Notes: generated by a model from the letters alone, not told the origin. 21,488 nt of DNA from WHSP01 sp964424945 (GCA_964424945.1 CAYRLB010000043.1:1-21488), one strand, 5' to 3'; shown: positions 6,758-14,650, counted from the stretch's first letter. Program-made: numbers and translations.

Positions 6758-8171
6758 ATGAGAGCCACCGGTCGGGTGGTCGTCATGCTCGCGCTCGGGG
6801 CCGGGACGGGTTGCGCATCCTTTGCCAATCCCCTGCCATCGGGTGGAAGCGGCTCCGGGGCCGGGGCGCACCAGGAGAGGGTATCTGACACGGACGCCCG
6901 GACAGAGGCGGCGCTGGCGGCGACGCTCATGCCGACGGGGCCGGAGCGCGGAGAGTCGCTGACCCTTCAGCTGGGGCGGGCGGCCTACACAGCGGTGTTC
7001 AGGCTCGTCCCGGGGCAGGGGGCGATGATGATCTATCCCAGGCCTGGCTTCGGCGCGCCTGACGGCTTCCTCTTCCCGGGCATCCATCGACTTGTACCCG
7101 CCGCTTCCGGGATGTCCTTTGTCAGCTCCCTGAACGGGATGCTGCCCGGATCGCGACTCTTCCCGACCGCGACCGATTCGGATCTCGGACCGGAGTACTA
7201 CTTCGTCGTTGCGTCGGAACGGCCCCTTCGCCTCGATGGAACACTGTTCGGCGGGTCATGGCACCATCCCTCGGCCGACGGCTACCCGACGATGCAGTGG
7301 CTCGTATCCCAGACGATTCCAGAGCGCGCTGCCGCCAACTGGACGACGGATTTCTTCGTCCACTGGCCCGAGACGATCGGGGCAGCCGGTCAGCAGGGTT
7401 TCGTGCCCCTGAACTGCAACGGCTCGCGGGTCTGGGTCGATCCGAATCAGTACGATCGGGCTATGCGGGCCCTTTGCGGCGACAGCGGCTTGCCGCCCGG
7501 CGCTGGGACGGCAGAGGAAGATCCGACGGACGTGGGGGGGACGAACGTCGTCGTGCCGCAGCGCCGGCCGCCGGCCGCAGATGGGCTTCGTGTGTCGAGC
7601 CGCCAGCTCGATGATCCATACGGGTGGGAGACCGCCAGGCGTGATGCAGCAGGGACAGGGTCTCGAGGAGGGCGGATTGCTCCGCCGGCTTCGGTCGCTC
7701 CGCCGGAGGCCGCTTCGACGCCGGCTCAGCCTGCCCGCCGAAGCCCGGGCAGCAGCGTGACCGCACCCGACGACGATGCCTCCACTCCGGGCGATGCTGT
7801 CGGCCGGACCCGTCCGACGCCTGCGATGGCCTCGCCCTCCACGGCGGGCGGGTCGTCGATCGAGGCGGGACGCCGTCGGCCGGAAGGGGATCTACCCATT
7901 CAGCAACGCGGCGACGGGACCGATCCCGACGATCTTCGATCCGGACCGCAAGGTGGCAGCGTCTCCAGGGCGAGGCCCGGTCTGGACATTCCTGCGGAAG
8001 ATCTGACCGCGGNNNNNNNNNNNNNNNNNNNNNNNNNNNNNNNNNNNNNNNNNNNNNNNNNNNNNNNNNNNNNNNNNNNNNNNNNNNNNNNNNNNNNNNN
8101 NNNNNNNNNNNNCCCCCTCAGGCGGCGATGGCACCGGAGGTGATGTCCCGAGGACGCGCCCGGCGCTCTGA
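6758..8171 (+). CDS. Lipoprotein with globular N-half and disordered tail (interrupted by gap)
   Basis: The ATG follows AGGAGGGCAAT, an excellent Shine-Dalgarno. Residues 1-19 are a lipoprotein signal (GTGC, Cys19). About residues 45-250 look folded and contain two Cys in the mature domain (in LNCNG and ALCGD). I do not recognise the family. From about 255 on, the protein is Pro/Ser/Arg/Asp-rich and low in complexity, and so probably disordered; it enters the 100-N gap at residue 418. After the gap the frame shifts: the frame giving GGDGTGGDVPRTRPAL then TGA at 8169-8171 matches the tail composition, whereas the frame continuous through the Ns does not. The total length is therefore unknown. 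It probably sits at the cell surface. It is convergent with the DUF429 gene. Confidence 0.7.
8013..8112. other. 100-N scaffold gap inside the lipoprotein gene
   Basis: Exactly 100 N, the usual placeholder for an unknown gap size. The coding frame changes across it, so the real length is not a multiple of three equal to 100. It falls in the repetitive GC-rich tail of the lipoprotein gene. Confidence 0.95.
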
Positions 8172-8228
8172 CGCGCCAGTCCGATCTCCCGTCCGCAGGA
8201 AACGCGAGCAGGGCGGCGGAGATGTGCT

Positions 8229-9056
8229 CTAGCGGATCTCCGCCAACGCGGCGGGACAGCGATAGATCCAACCTTCCGCCCTGACCCGCTCCGTCTGGTG
8301 CGGGTTGAGGCGGAGCGGCTGGTCGAGATCGTTCCGGCAGAGGAAAGCGGTGAGGCAGGCGATTGTCGCATCCCACGCATCCTCGAGCGTTGCCGCCGCG
8401 GCCGCAGCATCTGCGCTGGCGAAGTCGAGGTAGGGGCGGAGCGCCGCGACGCGGGCGCGGATCTCACCGGGACGTCCGGGTGAACGCCTGCGCGGCAGCC
8501 CCAGATCCCGAACCGTCCCGGAAGGATAAACTTCGATAAGTGACGTCACCGCCCGATCATCCGGATGATGGGGGTGGATCGCCACCGGATCCTCCGCTGC
8601 TTCACGAAGTTCGTGTACCCAGCGGAGCCCTTCCGTCGTCTGTTTGTAGAGGCGCAGGTCGAGGGGCGCGAGTGCCCCGGTATCCGTCAGACGCGGAAGG
8701 CGCGCTGTTTCCCCGGCGGCCCCGCGAACTTCATCGGCGGGGCGGTCCGCGACCCAGGCGAGCTGGTTCGACCAGGACTCGCCGGCTCCCAGCGCCCGCG
8801 CGACCTCTGCCGGAAGACCGAGTGGGAAATCAGCCCCCCAGAGAATGGCAGCGCCGGCCGCCGAATCTTCGTCGATCGACCGCCAGCCGTCCGCGACGTA
8901 GCCGGCGAGGTCGATCCTGTAGGCATGGGGCCGCACGCTGAGTATCCGGAGGCGATCGCCATCGGCCTCCCCTACCGCGGTCCAGAGGTTCGACAGTGGC
9001 TCCTTTGCCCCTGAAAAGTCGATCCCTCCGAAGAAGCGAAAGGCACCCGCCGTCAT
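8229..9056 (-). CDS. DUF429 family protein (RNase H-like fold)
   Basis: The 275-aa protein starts with GGIDFSGAKEP (10-20), the Asp13-containing strand typical of DUF429. It carries EVYPSGTVRDLGLPRRR in the middle and DAWDATIACLTAFL towards the C-terminus, both family hallmarks. Structural classifications place DUF429 in the RNase H-like/nuclease superfamily, but no substrate is established. The start overlaps the stop of the small membrane protein gene by 4 nt (ATGA). It is the last gene of a three-gene operon with the M24 peptidase. The stop is TAG at 8229-8231. No clear terminator is seen before the convergent lipoprotein gene. Confidence 0.82.
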   Translation of the reverse strand: MTAGAFRFFGGIDFSGAKEPLSNLWTAVGEADGDRLRILSVRPHAYRIDLAGYVADGWRSIDEDSAAGAAILWGADFPLGLPAEVARALGAGESWSNQLAWVADRPADEVRGAAGETARLPRLTDTGALAPLDLRLYKQTTEGLRWVHELREAAEDPVAIHPHHPDDRAVTSLIEVYPSGTVRDLGLPRRRSPGRPGEIRARVAALRPYLDFASADAAAAAATLEDAWDATIACLTAFLCRNDLDQPLRLNPHQTERVRAEGWIYRCPAALAEIR

Positions 9057-9289
9057 GCCGCCCTCCGGAAGCTGGAGGGCGCCGCCACATACATATCCGG
9101 GCTGGAGACAGCGTCGTGGGAGATATCATCGACGCGGGACACTGCAGAGGGCTGCGTGTTCTCCCGGAACTGCCGATACCCGAGGACGATGCTCACGCCA
9201 AGGAGGAGTACAAAGAGGATCACCGCGGCGAGCAGGCACCCCTGAACGGCGCTGAACCCCTCCCGGGTCACAGGACTCTTCTTTTCCAT
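9053..9289 (-). CDS. Small single-pass membrane protein
   Basis: The 78-aa product has a short charged N-terminus, one strong membrane segment (about 16-36, CLLAAVILFVLLLGVSIVL), then a polar tail of about 40 residues. I recognise no family. The start ATG at 9289 shares one base with the stop of the M24 peptidase gene (TGATG), and its own stop overlaps the DUF429 start by 4 nt. Tight coupling on both sides makes it a real gene and suggests a joint role with the peptidase. A longer in-frame start (9316) would lie inside the peptidase gene and is less likely. Confidence 0.75.
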   Translation of the reverse strand: MEKKSPVTREGFSAVQGCLLAAVILFVLLLGVSIVLGYRQFRENTQPSAVSRVDDISHDAVSSPDMYVAAPSSFRRAA

Positions 9290-10774
9290 CAGCGGGGCAT
9301 GGATGAGCGGTACCACTCGACGACATCCGCACGCCGGTCGCGCTCCCCGAGGCCGACTTCGCGCATCAGCGCCTCGACCTCATCCGCTTCGCGCGGCAGG
9401 CCCGCAGAGGGACGCTCGACCCCTTCGCTGGTTAGCATATAGACATCCTCGATGCGAACGCCGATATCGCGGTACCGCGCTACCGCCGGTCGCAACCGCT
9501 CGATCATGGCGCGGTTCGCCGGCGTATCAGGGAGGTAATCCAGGACATCCGAACGGACATAGATGCCTGGCTCGAGGGTCACCGCCGCCCCTGTCTGGAA
9601 GGCGCCATAGTAGGAGACGTCGGGGTCGTGGACCTGAAGTCCCACCCCATGCCCCAGTCCGTGCATGAAGTAGAGGCGGAACTGCGGGCATCTGTTTCCG
9701 GACCCCGCGNNNNNNNNNNNNNNNNNNNNNNNNNNNNNNNNNNNNNNNNNNNNNNNNNNNNNNNNNNNNNNNNNNNNNNNNNNNNNNNNNNNNNNNNNNN
9801 NNNNNNNNNAAGCTCGCCGCCACATCCAGCAGCAGGAGCTCGCCCGGCTGCATGAAGCGGTCGTTCGCGTTGTAGTGGAGGGTCGTCGAGTTCGGGCCAG
9901 ACCCGACGATGCTCGAATAGCCCGGCCCATCCGAGCCATTCCGCCTGAAGATGTACTCCATCAGCCCGTGGATCTCGAATTCGTTCATCTCCGACAGCGC
10001 CGAACGCATCGCCTCGCGATGACCGAGCACGGAGATGAGCGTCGCACGACGGATGAGATCGAGTTCCGCCGGGGACTTCGTTCCACGCAGCCGCTCGACC
10101 TGATCGGAGACCTGTACGATCTCGATCTGAGGATGGCGGGCTGCGAGCCGCACCAGTATCTGCTGCTCTCGCGTGAGCAGCGCATCAGGATCCGGGGCGG
10201 GCGGAGCAGTCACCACGTGGAGGCGGGGGTGGTGCGCAACGGCCGAGTCGAGAACCGACAGCATATCTTCGATCGGCCGGGCCGCGATGCCCGTCCGCTC
10301 CGTCGCTCCATCCGTGCCGAGACGCGCGCCCTCCCAGAGCTCGCGCTCCGGGCTTCTCTCCCGAATGAAGAGGGTCTCCTGGAGGCGGCCCGCCTCCTTG
10401 ACGATGATGAGCCCTGCGTTCGGCTCATTGATGCCAGTGAGGTATCGGAAGGATGCATCCTGCGACCAGGTCAGATAATCCGCCTCCCGGTCCGGCGCGC
10501 CGAACACAACGAGAACGCCGTCGCTCAGGCCCTGCACGAGCTGCGCACGGCGCGACGCGTACTCCTCCGGCTGAATATCGGCGGCGGGAGGGAGCGTCGG
10601 GAGCTGATACGCATCGCCCGTGGCCGATGATGCGCTGCCCCCTGCCGCCGTCGTAGTGGCGGAAGGCGACCCGGGAGCCTGTCCCCCGGCCGAACTCGCG
10701 CACGCTGCCGCACCCACCAGCAGCGTGAGGAAGGCCGGGATCGTTCGACGGAATCTCGTGAGGATCATCGACAT
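9289..10774 (-). CDS. M24 family aminopeptidase P-like lipoprotein (interrupted by gap)
   Basis: A lipoprotein signal ends at Cys25 (GAAAC), then a Ser/Ala/Gly-rich linker (26-60). An aminopeptidase P N-terminal domain follows (about 68-230; YASRRAQL, DASFRYLTGINEPNAGL). The M24 pita-bread domain comes next, with LHYNANDR and LLLLDVAAS. The 100-N gap removes the second metal-binding Asp region. After the gap the frame changes and continues with HGLGHGVGLQVHD, LEPGIYV and RIEDVYML, which provide the His and two Glu ligands. Xaa-Pro aminopeptidases of this type remove an N-terminal residue before proline using two metals. A periplasmic or surface location is inferred from the lipobox. ATGs at 10774 and 10768 are both possible. 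It is first gene of the operon with the 78-aa membrane protein and DUF429. Confidence 0.88.
9710..9809. other. 100-N scaffold gap inside the M24 peptidase gene
   Basis: Exactly 100 N. The reading frame before and after the gap differs, although both sides are clearly the same gene, so the true gap length differs from 100. About the segment between the two metal-binding Asp positions and the HGLGH motif is missing. Confidence 0.95.
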
Positions 10775-11117
10775 GATGGTGTTGCAGCAGGTGACGCCGG
10801 CCTGACCGCCAGAGGGCGGTCGACCCAAGGCAAGAGTACCGAAACGGGGAAGATCGGGCAATCTGCCGAGCGAGCCATTCCTGGCGCACCAGTCACCAGC
10901 CGGCTCGTCCAGGAAGGTCACGGCCCGCGGATGTGAGAGAGCGAAAGGCGAGCCGCGAACAACTCCGTTGACATCCCGTCAAACCAGGACAATCGTGTGG
11001 AGCAGACCGTCGCGGCACGCCCCTGCAGAGGGCATGGAACGTGCACTTTTGAGGCTCGTGATACCCGGACCGCACAGTCGGCCCGGCTCTTCGAGGCATC
11101 CGCAAAGTTATCGATCC
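10775..11117. promoter_or_regulatory. Divergent intergenic region between M24 and PAS genes
   Basis: The 343-nt region has no convincing coding frame. It holds two symmetric elements: GACCGCC-AGAG-GGCGGTC at 10804-10821, which lies 30 nt before the M24 start and could be a leader hairpin, and TTGAC-N5-GTCAA at 10968-10982. TTGACA at 10968 also resembles a plus-strand -35 box for the PAS gene, but no good -10 follows at 16-18 nt. Confidence 0.35.
10968..10982. promoter_or_regulatory. TTGAC-N5-GTCAA inverted repeat, operator candidate
   Basis: A perfect 5-bp inverted repeat with a 5-nt spacer sits midway in the divergent M24/PAS region. It overlaps a TTGACA box. The size and symmetry fit the binding site of a dimeric HTH repressor, but no such regulator is adjacent. 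Confidence 0.3.
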
Positions 11118-11588
11118 ATGCTCGCGCAGCCCCCTACCGATACCGGGACGCTGGACCGGATCTGGAAGATTTTCGGTTCTCCGTCAGACCCGATGCCGGC
11201 TCTCGAGGAGCGGGCGAAGGAACTGCTTCCCGGCGTCGATCTGATCCTCTGGGAGGGCGACGCGGCGACCTTCGAATTTTCCTATGTCAGCCCCGTCGCT
11301 GCAAAGGTTCTGGGCCATCTTCCGGACCGCTGGATGAGCGAGCCGACCTTCTGGGCCGACACGGTCGTTCATGCGGAGGACCGGAGCGACGCCATCGCCT
11401 TCTGCGCCGTTGCGACCGGCCAGGGCCGCGATCATGACTTCCTGTATCGCGCGGTAAGGCCCGACGGCTCCGTCGCCTGGCTGCACGACGTGGTGCAGGT
11501 GATCAAGGGCGCGCGGGGTGTCGCGGTGAAGCTGCGCGGCGTCATGCTCGACGTCACCGATCAGATCCAGGCCGAGCCGAAGGCCTGA
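11118..11588 (+). CDS. Stand-alone PAS-domain protein
   Basis: The 156-aa product is essentially one PAS_3-type domain (about 35-150): FEFSYVSPVAAKVLGH, FWADTVVHAEDRSDAIAF, HDFLYRAVRPDGSVAWLHD and GVMLDVTDQIQAE follow the usual PAS/PAC order. No kinase, GGDEF or HTH output is fused and no signal peptide is seen, so it may be a cytosolic sensor acting in trans or a truncated sensor. The ATG at 11118 gives a compact protein; the frame is open further upstream but reads as non-coding. No strong Shine-Dalgarno is seen. The next gene begins 217 nt downstream, and the intervening 11589-11805 shows no clear element. Confidence 0.75.
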   Translation: MLAQPPTDTGTLDRIWKIFGSPSDPMPALEERAKELLPGVDLILWEGDAATFEFSYVSPVAAKVLGHLPDRWMSEPTFWADTVVHAEDRSDAIAFCAVATGQGRDHDFLYRAVRPDGSVAWLHDVVQVIKGARGVAVKLRGVMLDVTDQIQAEPKA

Positions 11589-11805
11589 CATCCTCCTGAC
11601 GCTTCGACGTCGCTCTCCGGCGCGCGCAGCTTCCGGAAAAGCGCACCGGACGCGGCGCTGCACCCCTGTCGCTTCTTTCGGCCGGCTTTACCTGAAGCTC
11701 CCCACTGTCCGGCGCCGCCCGGTCGGGTAGCGCAAAGCGCCCGCCCATCCGAGGGCCGGACCTTTCCAGCAGTCCCACCGCCCGCCAGAAAGCCGAGGAT
11801 GCCCC

Positions 11806-13077
11806 ATGATCGGGTTCCGAAGTGTCGTGGCAGTGCAGGCGCTCACGCTGGCGATCCTCGCCCTCCCCGGGTGCGACCGGAGTGAACGCTCCGACGTCGA
11901 AGAGCTGAGCGGCCCCCGTCTCACCGCCGAACCCCTCTTCCGGCTCGGCTCCATCGACGACCCGGCGCAGAGCTTCACCCGGATCGAGAGCGTGGTCCTC
12001 GGACCGACGGGGGAGATCATCGTCGCCGATCCGCAGGCGAACCTCGTCCGCGTCTATGCTGAAGATGGACGCCCGCTCCGCACGATCGGCGCGCCCGGCG
12101 CGGGGCCGGGTCACTTCCAGAGCCTCTGGCGGGTCGACATGCGGGGGGACACCCTTCTCGCTTTCGACAATACGCCTGTCGTCAGCGCCTTCACCATGGA
12201 CGGCGTCTTCAAGCGGATCGTCTGGAGTCCCGAGGAACAGTGGATGTTCTCCCGGGAGAGCCCCGACGGAATCCGCTTCATGTATATGCCGATGGCCCCG
12301 GCAGCGCTCATCGGCGACAGCGCTGCCATCATCACCCCGAACTACGGCTATGCCCGCGGCCCGATGGATTGCACGTCGGGCAGCATCGATTTCGCTGCGC
12401 CCGTCCCGCATCTGCTCACACGTTGGGACGGGACCATTGCCGATACGCTGTTCTGGTCCGAGCGGGTAGGACGCACGCTGTCTCTGGAGAGTGGCGGCGC
12501 CAACCACCGCTGGCCCGTCCCCTTCCGGCAGGAGATGTTCGTCAGCGCGCTCCCCGAGGGTCGGGGGATGCTGATCGCCGAAGAGAGCGCCGCCAGCGGT
12601 GAGAAGGGGTCCCGGATCCGGCTGACCGCCATAGGCCCCCAGCGCGACACCGTGTGGCAGCGTGAGCTTCCGGTTACCCGCGTCCCGCTGACCGGCGAAC
12701 ATGTCGTTGCCGCTGCCGTGCGGACGGCGCCCGTTCTCGTGGCGGCGTGCTCCGCCGGTGACGCCTCCGCAGCGACCCCTCCGACGCCGGAAGCGGTCGC
12801 CGCCGCCTATCGCGCCTCGGCGGGTGCCCTGACGCACCTCCCGGCGCTCACAGGCCTCACCGTCGGGCAGGATGGTTCGATCTGGCTGCGGCGTGAAGAG
12901 CTTTCGCCTGATTCCGTGGTCTGGGACCTTCTCGACCCCCAGGGCGAGCGGGCGGGCTTCGTCCAGCTCCCGATCGGGCAGCGGGTGCTCGCGGCGCGCG
13001 ATGACGCCTTCGTGACGACCGAGGTCGACGAGCTGGATGTGCCGTATCTGGTCCGATACCGGCTGGAAGGGAGGTAG
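11806..13077 (+). CDS. 6-bladed beta-propeller lipoprotein
   Basis: The 423-aa protein has a lipoprotein signal (LALPGC, Cys23). Repeated strands of NHL/6-bladed propeller style follow, for example VVLGPTGEIIVADPQANLVRVY, then EDGRPLRTIGAPGAGPGHF and LTGLTVGQDGSIWLRREE. Such propellers are ligand or scaffold domains; no enzyme motif is visible, so only a surface-exposed or periplasmic binding role can be suggested. GAGG lies 8 nt before the ATG. An Ala/Thr/Pro-rich insertion containing AACSAG (about residues 310-340) looks like an irregular loop. It precedes the second cytochrome c gene by 168 nt on the same strand, so a functional link is possible but not shown. A very long antisense frame here is a shadow of GC-rich codon use. 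Confidence 0.83.
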   Translation: MIGFRSVVAVQALTLAILALPGCDRSERSDVEELSGPRLTAEPLFRLGSIDDPAQSFTRIESVVLGPTGEIIVADPQANLVRVYAEDGRPLRTIGAPGAGPGHFQSLWRVDMRGDTLLAFDNTPVVSAFTMDGVFKRIVWSPEEQWMFSRESPDGIRFMYMPMAPAALIGDSAAIITPNYGYARGPMDCTSGSIDFAAPVPHLLTRWDGTIADTLFWSERVGRTLSLESGGANHRWPVPFRQEMFVSALPEGRGMLIAEESAASGEKGSRIRLTAIGPQRDTVWQRELPVTRVPLTGEHVVAAAVRTAPVLVAACSAGDASAATPPTPEAVAAAYRASAGALTHLPALTGLTVGQDGSIWLRREELSPDSVVWDLLDPQGERAGFVQLPIGQRVLAARDDAFVTTEVDELDVPYLVRYRLEGR

Positions 13078-13245
13078 CGGGACCGGCCCGGCCCGCTGCC
13101 TCTCTTGCGTCGCGCCCCGATGTCCGTTCTTTTTCCGGGCATTTGGCGGCTTCCGCGCGCGCCTGTATGGCGGTGCACGGAAACGCATGATAGCTGAGTC
13201 GCGGCCGCAGCGGGCCGCCCGATCCCCATACATCCGGTAGCCACG

Positions 13246-13770
13246 ATGTCCAACGCCGCACGCCTGCTGACTGGCGCCTCCGCCCTCGGCCTCCTGCTTG
13301 CCCTCTCCTCCTGTGACTGGGTCGAAGCTGGTTTTGCCGGCGGGTACAAGAAGGTGGCAGCCCATGAGAGGGTCGGCCTTCCCCAGGCGCCTGCACCGAA
13401 CCCGCCCCCATACGTCGCCGGGCTCGTAGGTGGCGGCGGTTCGTCGGGGCCCACGCTCGACGCAGCCAACGCCCCGGCGGGCGTCACGCAGGAGATGGTC
13501 GAGGCGGGGCAGCAGTCCTATTCGACGATCTGCGTCGCGTGTCATGGCGGCGGAGGAAGCGGCACCGCCGCAGGCCCCTCGCTCAATGACGGCGGGTGGA
13601 TCAACATCTCCGGCTCCTACGACGAGCTCGTCGCCGTCATCCAGAATGGTGTTCCGGCGCCGAGGGAGTTCCCCGCACCGATGCCCCCGATGGGCGGCGG
13701 GAACTTCTCGCCCGAGCAGGTCCGCGAGATCGCGGCGTACGTCTATGCCCTCAGCCACGCGTCGCCGTGA
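13246..13770 (+). CDS. Lipoprotein monohaem cytochrome c (paralogue of the 539-970 gene)
   Basis: The 174-aa protein has a lipoprotein signal ending SSC (Cys23) and a long Pro/Gly-rich linker (about 40-80). The class I cytochrome c domain carries CVACH at 96-100, with Met146 or Met149 of PMPPMGGG as likely axial ligand. It shares with the 539-970 product the whole pattern GQxxY...CxxCHG...GTAxxPSLxDxxW...GVPxPxExPAPMxPMGG, so the two are clear paralogues. Its linker is longer and rich in Pro and Gly. It probably shuttles electrons outside the cytoplasmic membrane. Its stop overlaps the GTG start of the next gene by 4 nt, implying coupled translation. Confidence 0.92.
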   Translation: MSNAARLLTGASALGLLLALSSCDWVEAGFAGGYKKVAAHERVGLPQAPAPNPPPYVAGLVGGGGSSGPTLDAANAPAGVTQEMVEAGQQSYSTICVACHGGGGSGTAAGPSLNDGGWINISGSYDELVAVIQNGVPAPREFPAPMPPMGGGNFSPEQVREIAAYVYALSHASP

Positions 13771-14144
13771 GCCGCGACAAGAAGACATACGGCAGCATCG
13801 CCGAGAAGTACGACCGCTGGGTCGACTATGAGCGGACCCGCGCCCCGCGCGCGCATCTCCGCCGGGTCGATCCCTCCACACCCGTGATTCCAGGGAGAAG
13901 CACCGATATGTCCAGGACGATCCAGGCCGCGATCGGGTTCGGCATCGCCGCCCTCATCCTATTCCTTGCAGCGTACGCCTTCTCTACGGCCGGCTACTGG
14001 GCGGACCATGGCCGCGATGGCGCTCAGGTCGGCTACATCCTCGTCGGCGTCTTCCTCTGCATCGCGGGGATCGGCGGCGCTATCGCGGTATGGAACCACA
14101 ACTTCCGCGTCCTCGTACGGCCTCCGTCGAGCCACCACCACTGA
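13767..14144 (+). CDS. Small membrane protein coupled to cytochrome c
   Basis: From the GTG at 13767 the product is 125 aa. It has a basic soluble N-terminus (1-47), a membrane helix (about 52-71), a short loop (AGYWADHGRDGAQ), a second helix (about 86-105) and a tail ending in three His. The family is not recognised. The GTG overlaps the cytochrome c stop (GTGA). Codons 1-35 have strongly GC-biased third positions, like real genes here. A competing start is the ATG at 13908 (78 aa), which has a better Shine-Dalgarno (GGGAGAAG, 7-8 nt upstream). Either one protein with an extension, or a short coupled peptide followed by a 78-aa membrane protein, would fit. Its position suggests a partner or anchor for the cytochrome. 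Confidence 0.65.
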   Translation: MSRDKKTYGSIAEKYDRWVDYERTRAPRAHLRRVDPSTPVIPGRSTDMSRTIQAAIGFGIAALILFLAAYAFSTAGYWADHGRDGAQVGYILVGVFLCIAGIGGAIAVWNHNFRVLVRPPSSHHH

Positions 14145-14160
14145 GCCTCTGATCGCATCA

Positions 14161-14183
14161 CCGGGCCGCTCCTCGCGGCCCGG
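14161..14183 (+). terminator. GC-rich hairpin after the membrane protein gene
   Basis: CCGGGCCGC and GCGGCCCGG form a 9-bp stem with a 5-nt loop, 16 nt after the stop of the membrane protein gene. It is followed by a weakly T-rich stretch (CTTCTTCCC) rather than a clean T-run. It is a plausible terminator of the cytochrome c operon. Confidence 0.55.
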
Positions 14184-14225
14184 ACAGAGCGCTTCTTCCC
14201 CCACGCGCTCCTTAAGTGCTAAAGG

Positions 14226-14255
14226 TTGACACCTTCCTGACCGATACTCTATTTT
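14226..14255 (+). promoter_or_regulatory. Sigma-70-type promoter for the 44-aa lipoprotein
   Basis: TTGACA at 14226-14231 matches the -35 consensus exactly. TATTTT at 14250-14255 matches four of six -10 positions at an 18-nt spacing. It lies just after the upstream operon's terminator hairpin and in the most AT-rich part of this spacer. Transcription would start near 14262, giving a leader of about 190 nt. Confidence 0.55.
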
Positions 14256-14259
14256 AGAA

Positions 14260-14452
14260 GGGCATTCCCCCGGCATCTGCCGCTCCCTCGCTGAGGGGAA
14301 GTCCAACTAAAAGATTTCAGTTACGGCATCAAAGGCCGCTCGGCGTCGCGCACTTATGCGCCCGCGAGCATGCCCGCACCAGGCGGGCAAAGCCGGGTCG
14401 ACTTTCCGCCCCGGCCTCTTTCAAACCGTCCGTACTCAAGGGAAAGTCAACC
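14260..14452 (+). promoter_or_regulatory. Long structured 5' leader, cis-regulatory RNA candidate
   Basis: The leader is about 190 nt and contains three consecutive local stems: GCGCA-CTTA-TGCGC near 14351-14364, GCCCGC-loop-GCGGGC near 14381-14397, and GCCGGG...CCCGGC just after. A long leader with tandem stems before a tiny gene could be a riboswitch or a small RNA. GGGCAAAGCC faintly recalls the c-di-GMP-I riboswitch core, but the required GNRA-capped stem is absent, so I do not assign a class. Confidence 0.35.
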
Positions 14453-14587
14453 ATGAGCAAGTCGCTCAGAGCCTTCACTGCGCTCGCGATCCTGATCCTG
14501 GCCGCCGGCTGCGCCAGCCAGAGCCCCACCGGCCCCGCTCCGACGGGCACTTCAAATGGCGTGTATGCCAATGGCGAAGGGCCCTGA
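14453..14587 (+). CDS. 44-residue small lipoprotein
   Basis: ATG at 14453 to TGA at 14585-14587 encodes 44 aa. Residues 1-20 are a classical lipoprotein signal: Lys/Arg N-region, hydrophobic core FTALAILILA, lipobox LAAGC with Cys20. The mature part is only about 25 residues and is rich in Ser, Pro, Thr and Gly. AAGGGAAAG lies about 8 nt upstream. The gene has its own promoter, leader and terminator, so it is a complete small transcription unit. Its size recalls entericidin or Lpp-like small lipoproteins, but no sequence motif ties it to them, so the function is unknown. It is too short for many automatic annotations. Confidence 0.8.
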   Translation: MSKSLRAFTALAILILAAGCASQSPTGPAPTGTSNGVYANGEGP

Positions 14588-14622
14588 CCTGACGCGTCGG
14601 GCAGCAGGTAGTGGTTTGAGCG

Positions 14623-14650
14623 AGGGTCTCAGCAACGCTGAGACCCTTTC
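14623..14650 (+). terminator. Terminator of the small lipoprotein gene
   Basis: AGGGTCTCAGC (14623-14633) and GCTGAGACCCT (14637-14647) form a perfect 11-bp stem with a 3-nt AAC loop, followed by TTC. The T-tract is short, but the stem is strong and lies 35 nt after the stop codon. It separates this unit from the HD-GYP gene, which starts only about 16 nt later and so may depend on read-through or on a promoter I cannot see. Confidence 0.75.

Noticed and set aside
9527..10921. M24 peptidase read straight through the N gap in one frame
   Set aside because: After the gap this frame yields unrelated sequence, while another frame carries the HGLGH, LEPGIYV and RIED motifs. The gap length is arbitrary.
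11554..13881. 775-codon open frame antisense to the beta-propeller and cytochrome c genes
   Set aside because: Long antisense frames arise from GC-rich third positions. The sense genes have signal peptides, haem motifs and starts; this frame has none and is Arg/Gly-rich.
14260..14452. c-di-GMP-I riboswitch upstream of the small lipoprotein
   Set aside because: Only a GGGCAAAGCC fragment resembles the core. The GNRA-capped stem and the ACGCAAAGCC joint are missing, so the class is not supported.
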